A stretch of DNA of 64,000 nt. It comes from Cryptomeria japonica (taxonomy: Eukaryota; Streptophyta; Pinopsida; Cupressales; Cupressaceae). A program made the position numbers and the translations under genes. Below the pieces are notes generated by a model that saw only the letters and a program-made list of their open reading frames with translations, did not search any database and was not told where the DNA came from. Shown one piece after another: positions 57,256 to 64,000 of this stretch. Location: the NCBI RefSeq assembly GCF_030272615.1, contig NC_081406.1, positions 469,640,400 through 469,704,399 of the forward strand, read 5' to 3'. How positions within the stretch are numbered: position 1 is the first letter of the stretch; every line of letters begins with the position of its first letter.

Positions 57256-58363
57256 TGTTACTACTTATTAGATTGCCATTAGTTTTATGTCAAAGTTATA
57301 CTATATACTCTAGTCGGTTACTATTACCAAAATATTTAGTTAGTATGCACAGTCTAGTTGGTTACAGAAGAAAACAGTCACAGAACGCAGTATACACCGA
57401 GCTATCTACCAAGTATCTTTTCATGTCTACCGAGCAGAAAAGATGACACACCGAGTGAAATGTGTTACTAGATTCATTGAACCTGGACATGCATATGAAA
57501 ATGTGTTACAAGATAGAGGAAAATCTAACCGTTATCACATTGGAAATTGCACTAGAAGATTGTGTATGATTTTGAGGTCATCTAACCAATGAAATATTTT
57601 ACATGGTTATAAATCATGTTTGTAAGATCGAAGCAATGAATTGGATCACCGTCTTAAGAGATCTATTTATACAAAATGAGTTAAGGGTGTATGTATGAGT
57701 ATAAGAAGACTATTACAGAGACACAGAGGTCACCGAGTAGGTTTTTAGAGAACAGTCGAAGAACAGAGTAAACAGAAGGGTTTACCAAGTTATTATATGG
57801 GTTACTGAGGTATGCTATAAGCAAGGTAATCTTATTCAGAGCACATAGAATCTGCTATAACATTTCAAATGTAAAGTTGCAGATATTTGTAATGATTTTT
57901 ATTGTAATATTGTGAAGTTGAAAGAGAAACCTTTAACAGGGTAAGAGACTCTAATCAAGTCTATAAATTGTAAAGCCTCTAACCAGGTGCAGCATTTAGA
58001 TTAAGTGTTGAAAAATCCTTTAGCAAGGTAGATCTAACAAATCTTGTTACTCCTAACAGGGCAAGCTATAAGAAATAGGTAAAATGTAGCTCTAAACAAG
58101 CACTCTTTATTATTGTAGTAGTGAAGTTGTGGGTGCCATCCCCACCGCAGTTTTTCTTTCTAACCAAGAGTTTCTGCGTAACCAAAATATATGTGTTATG
58201 GAGTGAATCACGTATGATTATTATCTATTTGTTTTAGCTTTATTTTATGTTACTGCACTATTCAATTTATGCATAACAGTAAAGTTATTATTCAAGAAAA
58301 GTTTTGGAGTACTGATTCACCCCTCCCCTCTCAGTACATTAGCTTTCCATATTGGGCCTAACA
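57256..58363 (+). repeat. Right LTR of element D
   Basis: 1,108 bp, TGTTACTACTTATTAG to GGGCCTAACA, followed by the TSD CTTTG. Confidence 0.9.
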
Positions 58364-58413
58364 CTTTGATGGTTTTTCCATCTTGTGTTGCCATCAATGC
58401 CAAAGGGGGAGAT
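58364..58413 (+). other. Copia C 3' UTR (right of D) and polypurine tract
   Basis: Begins with the second CTTTG, then ATGGTTTTTCCATC, and ends GCCAAAGGGGGAGAT directly before the right LTR of C. This is the plus-strand primer. Confidence 0.8.
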
Positions 58414-59338
58414 TTTTGGTATTTTAGTATGGTTTTGTCATTGATGTCAACACCTACTAAAACTTATCAACTCTGGCACTTTGGAGAATCAACAACATTC
58501 ATTGGCAAGCAAATGACTTATGCACAGTCACCGGTATCTGGTTCATCGGCAGGATATAATGATCACCGACACTTGGAATGGCATGGAAAACACTTGGTTA
58601 TGTTGAAGACATCATTTGGACACCATGTCTTGGAGATTTGATTATTGGTATATTCATATTTGCATATTTGCCGTTACAGGCAAATAGGTTCAGGTTATAC
58701 ACCAACAGGTTTATCTTTTCTAGATCAACATGGCACGCTATGGAGATGATTTATTATTGTTGTAAATGCATTAAGATGACATGTTGAATTGGTTATTGCA
58801 TCAGGAATTAATTTATTTGTAAATTAATTTTATTGTAATATCTCGTAGAGCCGACCTACTAATATTGGTCCTAGGTTATAATATAAATGTAAGATCTTAT
58901 TTGTAAGATCGCATGTGGAATGCGAAGAAGAATTCTGTGAAGGTATATGCGAGATTAAGCAGAGCTATACATGTAGACATCATTTGAAGGTGAAGCAAGG
59001 TTTTTGTGAAAGCATATCAGAACTACACCGGTATCGAATCCAGCATATGAAGATGCTATTTTGAGCAGTACATTGTTATTGGATTTAACCATCCAATTGT
59101 AGTCAATGTGACTCCTATTTTGTGTTTGAGCAGTGAGCTCTAGGTGCTTGGCCTTTCTACATGTGCAGACCCCATTTGTATACACTTACTATCTGTAGTA
59201 GTATCATCTGATTTTGGGTAAGGTTTACCACCATGGTTTTTCCCCTTACAGGGTTTCCACATACAAATATTGGTGTTAAGTGTTGTGGATGACTTTGTCT
59301 TTTTGTTTCATGCATTAATCTTTACCGGTATTGCAATT
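58414..59338 (+). repeat. Right LTR of Copia C (truncated)
   Basis: Matches 44986 to about 45912 of the left LTR with few differences, then stops at ACCGGTATTGCAATT where a reversed D LTR begins. Confidence 0.88.
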
Positions 59339-59798
59339 TGTTAGGCCCAATATGGAAAGCTAATGTACTGAGAGGGGAGGGGTGAATCAGTACTCCAAAA
59401 CTTTTCTTGAATTATAACTTTACTATTATGCATAAACGGAATAGTGCAGTAACATAAAATAAAGTTAAAACAAATAGATAACAATCATACATGATTCACT
59501 CCATAACACATATATTTTGGTTACACATAAACTCTTGGTTAGAGAGAAAAACTATGGTAGGGATGGCACCCACAACTTCACTACTGCAATTATAAAGAGT
59601 GCTCGGTTAGAGCTACATTTTAGCTATTTTTGATAGCTTACCCTGTTAGGAGAAACAAGATCTGTTAGATCTACCTTGCTGAATGATTTTACAACATTTA
59701 ATCTGAATGTTGCACCTGGTTAGAGGCTTTACAATTTATAGACTTGATTAGAGTATTTTACCCTGTTAAAGGTTTCTCTTACAACTTCACAATATTAC
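59339..59798 (-). mobile_element. Reversed element D LTR fragment (D')
   Basis: Starts TGTTAGGCCCAATATGG, the inverse complement of the D LTR end (...CCATATTGGGCCTAACA). It follows the D LTR backwards to CACAATATTAC, where element E begins. The rest of D' may lie beyond the window on the far side of E. Confidence 0.85.
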
Positions 59799-60559
59799 TG
59801 TAAAGCAGAAAAATCAAACCCTAGTCGTTCTCCCCTCCCCAACTCCGAGGAGAGAGAAGGGAGGTCACTAGGGTTGATGGTTTTCACTTAGGAGGGACTT
59901 TACATTCAAAAGAGGGGTTGAAACCCACAAGATACAATCCCACACAATGCAGGATTGGATTCTAAATGAGTTTCAAGGGTTGAGACATCAAGGATACCCT
60001 CTTTCGTAAAGAAATGTAGATAGAATGATTGAACTAGGAATGCATGTAAAGTAAGAAAGATTCACTTATAAACAGAGATAGGGATACAAGATGAAGCTGT
60101 GGACCTGGAATTAGCAGTAAAATGTCGAGACAGTGCTGTTCTGCAAATTTGAGCGAAAGTTGACGGGACGATGGCGCCCGGCGTGCACACGGTCCTTTGA
60201 AAAATCCGCGAAACAAAGGTGGATCTGTTCGTCTCTGCACAAGGATTCCAGATCTTCAATTACAGCTGCGTACCTGCAACCTACACATAGAAAAGAGAGG
60301 ATGATTGGGGGGTTAGGGATGAGGGGTTTGCCTTTAGGTCAAACCCCAGTTTTGGAATTAACCAAGAAATGAGAATGCTGTAAATGTAAATGTTTGTAAT
60401 GTAAACAAGTACTGATACCTTGTTGTAAGAATGTTTGTATTCTTACATGCGAAGGTGTAATGTATGTAGTATGTTGTATGTTGTATGTGATCTCCTCTTC
60501 AATGGTTGAATCCTTGTCTTGAATGCAACACCTAGCCTTGAATGGAGACTTAGAATGCT

Positions 60560-60610
60560 CAATTGCTTGAAGGAATGCTTGAATGCTTGAATGTTTGAAT
60601 GTTTGAATAT
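60560..60610 (-). repeat. Octamer tandem repeat (ATTCAAAC/ATTCAAGC)
   Basis: About five head-to-tail copies of an 8-bp unit alternating ATTCAAAC and ATTCAAGC, immediately downstream of the E TATA box, in the transcribed leader. Confidence 0.7.
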
Positions 60611-60667
60611 CGCTTCCGCATCTTTGCACACATATGTCCTCCTCCCTTTTTGAGAGAGGAAATGTAG

Positions 60668-60675
60668 TTTATATA
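60668..60675 (-). promoter_or_regulatory. TATA box of element E LTR
   Basis: TATATAAA on the minus strand (GACAAGTATATAAACTAC), roughly 400 bp into the LTR, where a U3/R border is expected. Confidence 0.6.
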
Positions 60676-60821
60676 CTTGTCAATTAGGGTTGATAGATTG
60701 ATTTTCCTGACCTTAGGCCGACCAGGAAACAATATTTCCCGAATTGCAAACTTAAAGACCCGATGCCCAAAAGAGACCGCCCAAAAGAGACCGGGCCCAA
60801 AATAGGGCCAGGGACCTAGGC

Positions 60822-60900
60822 GCTAGGCGCCATGGTCCTGGGGGACCAGGACGCTGGGCGCCATGGTCCTGAAGGACCAGGGTGCTGGGCGCCATGGTCC
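60822..60900. repeat. GGCGCCATGGTCC tandem repeat
   Basis: Three copies of a ~32-bp unit: GGCGCCATGGTCCTG followed by GGGGACCAGG or AAGGACCAGG and then CGCTG/TGCTG. GGTCC/GGACC pairs form short hairpins and GGCGCC is itself a palindrome. It is strongly GC-rich compared with the surroundings and lies in the U3 part of the E LTR. Confidence 0.75.
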
Positions 60901-61072
60901 CACCTCCTGGGACAGCAGGGTGCAAGGAGGGATCATGCCAAGGTGCAGAAAAATGCAGTTTTTGATGTCACAAGCAGGTTTCGGGGTCTCCATTCAGGTT
61001 TAGCGTTGCATTGCCATCGTGAAGACCCAAATGCAGTCAAAATTGTAAGTGTCACAATTTTAGGACACTACA

Positions 61073-61092
61073 TTTAGCCCCCACTTTAGCGG
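61073..61092 (-). other. Polypurine tract of element E
   Basis: On the minus strand GCTAAAGTGGGGGCTAAA directly precedes the LTR start TGTAG. Confidence 0.75.
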
Positions 61093-61813
61093 GAGTATAA
61101 GCGTACGCTCATACTTCCAGTAAAGTACAAAGAAACAACATTGAGAGACTTTCACCACGTCAAGGAGGCAAGATACACCAAGCCCCCAGTGGACTAAGGA
61201 TCTTACGGCTTCGATTGACAAAGTAAAAGGGAAGATCACGAGGGAGAACCATGACTGTCAGTAGTAAGGTTCCCTCACTATGAGTCATGCAAGAAAGATA
61301 TCAAAAATTTTCAAGGCAAAGCTAAATTTGTCAAGAAATTTTCAAGTATCTTGAAAAGATATGAACAGGATGTATGCCCCCCTACGTTAAAGTGATCGCA
61401 CATGCCTCACCGGGGGTGATTGCTTTAAGGTAGTGATACATATAAGAAATGAGAAAGGAGCACGTTATCACAAGGATTTAGCCCCCAAGTGTGAGACAAG
61501 CCCAAGGATAATAGACACAAAACACAAAGCACAAGGTGACTTCGCTTTCCTCGGGGTCAGTATGCTATATGATAATTCATGTATATCATATGTATGTATG
61601 CATAATTGTTCTTCATTCCCCAATCAGGGAAGGTCACCTAGAAGAAGGGAACACATGTGTCTTTTGAGTCAACATGAGAGAGACCAAAAGAGATCTCAAT
61701 GCTTTGCATCGTCCTCAAGTAGGCAACACTAAGGACAACAAATAGAAGAATGAGAATAACACATAGAAGAAGTAACAAAAGAGAGGAGGAGAGAGTCTGC
61801 TATGCTAATGAAA
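61093..61813 (-). other. Element E 3' UTR
   Basis: No polymerase or integrase motif in either strand. A 99-codon plus-strand stretch at 61433-61732 is not supported as a gene. On the minus strand the text includes CTTGAGGACGATGCAAAGCA, a kind of sequence I associate with the region after integrase in some Gypsy elements, so pol may have been deleted from here. Confidence 0.5.
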
Positions 61814-64000
61814 CTAGTCTAGCACGTCATCTACCCCCCGATCTTGCTGATCAATATTTTGGGAAGGCAGGAAACATGCTAGAGGAGGAACATCCAAGAC
61901 AGCAGATGGAGCTATCACAAGATCCAAACAAGGGCTATGTTCATGTTCCACGCCACGTTGTTCTTGTCTAGGAGCTAGGATAAGTGCTTTAGAAAATTTG
62001 TTAGATAAATGGTTATCAACATCAACATATTCATATTCACTATCAGAATGAACAGGAGTAACATTTTCATCATGAATAACATTTTCATCTATATCATCAT
62101 CAAGATTTATAAAAATAGGATCTTTAACTCGCACAGGGTCAAGACCATCATACATCTTATGTTTAGGAGATTTTGGCTCAATTTTCGGCTGAGAAGAAAA
62201 TGGAATAATACTAGCTGAAGGTGTTTTTGGGGATTGCAAAGTTTGAGAAGCAACTGCCTGAGCTCTAAGATGACGCTTTCGTCAGCGTTCACGTGCAGAA
62301 CGATTTCGTCTAGTCTTAGTAGGAAGTTGAGAAGAGTGAGGAGGAGGAATGTTCTCATCCTTATCACTTGGGTGTTTAGGTTGTGGTCTCTTAGGTTGAA
62401 TAATAGGAGAAGAGGAAGGTCTCTTCTCTCTATAAGAGGAAGGAGGAGGAACTGCTCCATACAATGGAGGAATATTTGGTTTAGGAAGGAGACTGAGCCC
62501 ATCATGATGAGGAGGTATAGGTCTACTTTTAGGAAGTTTATTAGATATAGGCATAGTCACATTCATAGGAATGGGTTGGGAGTCTTCTTGAGGAAAGACA
62601 TTAGTTTTATCTTTCAAAGGAAGAACTTCCTTCTCAAGAAAGATAGGAATGTCAAGTTTGGGTGTTCTAGGTTCACTTAGAGATAGGATCATATCTTTTT
62701 TCCACCTTTGATAAGATTTGAAAAGATGATCACTTCGCGAAGGAAGAGATTGGAATTGTTTAGGCCAAAAGTAATCAATAGGAACGCTAGAAGTTCTTTC
62801 AGCTGGTTTAAAGAGACCATGATTGACAGTAACAACTTCACCATTATGGGGAAATTTCAAACACTTGTGAATAGGAGAAGCGATAGCTTTCATGGAAGAT
62901 AGCCAAGGATAGCCTAGCTTCACACGAAATTGTTCAGATGATGGAATAATAGCAAAGTCCACATCAAGGGATTTGTTATGGACCTCAATAGGTAATGTAA
63001 TAGAACCAATTGCAGGAGAAGAAAATGCATCAAATAATTTCACAACCACATTTGTTTCGTCATAGATCACTTGATTCAATTGCAAAGTAAAAAGAAATTC
63101 TTCAGTAATGACATTAACCATACAAGAAGGATCAATAAGCACTCCACGGCAAGGTGTATTCTTGACTTTTGCAACTATATATAAAGGACCATCAGGTGCC
63201 CTGATAGTTTCACTGGAATCAAATGTGATAGAAGGTTCTTTAGGGATTTTCTGCTGCTCCACAAAGTTAATCACATTCGGAGTCATAGACACAAGATCAT
63301 CAGGTGAGACAGAGGAATCAGTAGTATCAATCGCATTAGAGGTATGAGAAGGCAATGGATCAATAAAAATCTTAAGATTTTGGTTAGGAGGAGCTATAGA
63401 TGTGTTGCCTTTATCATTCACACCAGAAATAGAGATAGTATTATTATCAATCAAATCTTGAATTTTACCCTTTAAAGCAAAACATTTTTCAGTATCATGC
63501 CCAGGATGACGATGAAATTGACAAAAAAATTTGTTATCAAAATAGGATGAATTAATTTTTGTAGGGTCTATTTGCCTTATAGGAGGAAGAGTAAGCACAT
63601 TTTGTTCCAACAACTTATTCATAATACTATGCAATGATTCATTCAAAGGAGTAAACTTTCTTTCTTTCTTGAAAAACTTAGAAATAGGAGGCACACGTGA
63701 CGCTACATTCACATTGTTGTTGATGATGTTTTCATTGAATTTAATGGACTCTCTGTTCGGTTTAAACTTCCCAAATGGTTGTTGACTACTATCACCCTTA
63801 TCACTCGGAGCCATAGGATTTGCTTGTTCCATTTGACTCACAGTCAGTTGATAATTGTGAATAGTTGCACACAACTGTTGGAAAGAAGTAAACTTAGAAA
63901 ATAGGAGTTTTTCTCTAATATCTTTTTGTAAATTAGAAATAAAGATTCTTTGAATATCATTGTCAGGTACTAGAAAAGAAATCTAAGCATACAAATGCTT
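61814..64000 (-). pseudogene. Element E gag-protease ORF (partial at 5' end)
   Basis: One minus-strand frame from the window edge to 61814 with stops at about 63985 and at 62279 (a CGA turned TGA). Gag C-terminal part: DIQRIFISNLQKDIREKLLF. Then a spacer, then the zinc-binding FFCQFHRHPGHDTEKCFALK (CxxHxxxGHxxxxC, about 63520-63465). The protease-like fold follows: RGVLIDPSCMVNVITEEFLF has Asp in the active-site place but DPS rather than D-S/T-G. It continues to FRVKLGYPWLSSMKAIASPI, like the GRPWL block of Gypsy proteases. A Pro/Ser/Lys-rich low-complexity tail and an acidic terminal part (DDDIDENVIHDENV) complete it. At least 700 codons. Role: coat protein and probable protease. Confidence 0.8.

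Larger units (their letters stand above)
50410..58363 (+). mobile_element. Element D: non-autonomous LTR retrotransposon with two unusual ORFs
   Basis: LTRs 50410-51531 and 57256-58363, PBS 51534-51545, PPT 57243-57255, TSD CTTTG at 50405-50409 and 58364-58368. Removing D and one CTTTG re-joins the 3' UTR of C. The 5.7-kb interior has no protease DSG/DTG, no integrase HHCC or DDE, and no RT or RNase H motif in any frame I read. It carries a zinc-knuckle ORF (51594-52946) and a long ORF (53502-56393). PBS and LTR end (GGCCTAACA then ATTGGTATCAGAGC) are Copia-like, so a Copia element probably supplied the enzymes. Confidence 0.88.
44986..59338 (+). mobile_element. Element C: Ty1/Copia retrotransposon, split by D, right LTR incomplete
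   Basis: Left LTR 44986-46045, interior to 50409, then element D (50410-58363), then 46 bases after the TSD copy (58369-58413), and the right LTR from 58414. The right LTR starts TTTTGGTATTTTAGTATGG against TGTTGGTATTTTGGTATGG on the left and is cut at 59338 by a reversed D fragment. Left flank is TTCAT; the right flank is not in view. The gag-PR-INT-RT-RH order is Copia. All domains are present but broken by frameshifts and stops. Confidence 0.88.
59799..61072 (-). repeat. 3' LTR of element E
   Basis: 1,274 bp on the minus strand, TGTAGTGTCCTAAAATTG to CTGCTTTACA. It contains a TATA box (60675-60668), a GGCGCCATGGTCC tandem repeat (60822-60900), a TTCAAGCAT/TTCAAACAT octamer repeat (60560-60610) and TACAACATACAAC repeats (about 60455-60490). 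The minus-strand open stretches crossing it are not genes. Confidence 0.75.
59799..64000 (-). mobile_element. Element E: Gypsy gag-protease element without visible pol (5' end outside window)
   Basis: On the minus strand it reads from the window edge: gag, zinc finger, protease, variable tail, 3' UTR, PPT, 3' LTR. The 3' LTR is 59799-61072, with ends TGTAGTGTCC and GCTTTACA. No RT, RNase H or integrase motif lies between the protease and the LTR. It interrupts D'. It is either a non-autonomous gag-protease family or a copy with pol deleted. Confidence 0.75.

Noticed and set aside
60034-60372. Open frames in both strands near a GC-rich patch
   Set aside because: They lie inside the E LTR, have no conserved motif and overlap on both strands.
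62234-62680. 148-codon plus-strand Arg-rich frame
   Set aside because: Antisense to the Pro/Ser/Lys-rich tail of E gag-protease.

Overview
This window looks like a piece of a large, repeat-dominated seed-plant genome, most likely a conifer or another gymnosperm. That placement is an inference from the density of old, nested, nonsense-riddled LTR retrotransposons and the absence of any recognisable host gene. I found no tRNA, rRNA, CRISPR array or intact cellular gene. Almost everything that can be assigned is a transposable element, and every long coding region is broken by stops or frameshifts.

Layout. (1) 1-5.8 kb: an AT microsatellite, two degenerate L1-type LINE remnants lying head to head, SINE-like and unassigned repeats, and a decayed minus-strand LTR promoter. 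(2) 5.80-34.06 kb: a Ty3/Gypsy element ('X', + strand) with very long LTRs (about 5.7-5.8 kb) that carry their own ~1,150-codon ORF. Its internal region reads gag, protease, an extra RNase H, RT, degenerate RNase H, integrase. X sits inside an older minus-strand copy of a related LTR ORF ('H'). Counting the 5-bp duplication GATCC once re-joins the H reading frame. (3) Nested in X: a full Ty1/Copia element 'A' (8409-15800, TSD AGACT) in the left LTR, and a 5'-truncated A copy with an inverted LTR segment (21787-23468) between protease and the extra RNase H. (4) 34.06-39.25 kb: the rest of H. (5) 39.2-45 kb: decayed LTRs (F, G), SINE-like sequences, AT-rich sequence and a CT microsatellite. (6) 44.99 kb to about 59.34 kb: a second Copia element 'C'. 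Its 3' region is split by a 7,954-bp element 'D' (50410-58363, TSD CTTTG). D has LTRs, PBS and PPT but no protease, integrase or RT. Instead it has a coiled-coil, five-zinc-knuckle ORF and a ~960-codon ORF of unknown function. (7) 59339-64000: a reversed D LTR fragment inside the C right LTR, itself interrupted by 'E', a minus-strand Gypsy gag-protease element that goes from protease to PPT and 3' LTR without a pol region.

How the parts relate. A and C encode complete but broken Copia machinery (gag, PR, INT, RT, RH). D encodes none of it, yet shares the initiator-Met PBS, the LTR end and repeat motifs with A and C, so it is best read as a non-autonomous partner mobilised in trans. X, H and D all carry long accessory ORFs with a similar layout: a conserved N-terminal block, a polar middle and a coiled-coil-like tail. 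D, and the LTR-borne ORF of X and H, are the most interesting contents of the window.
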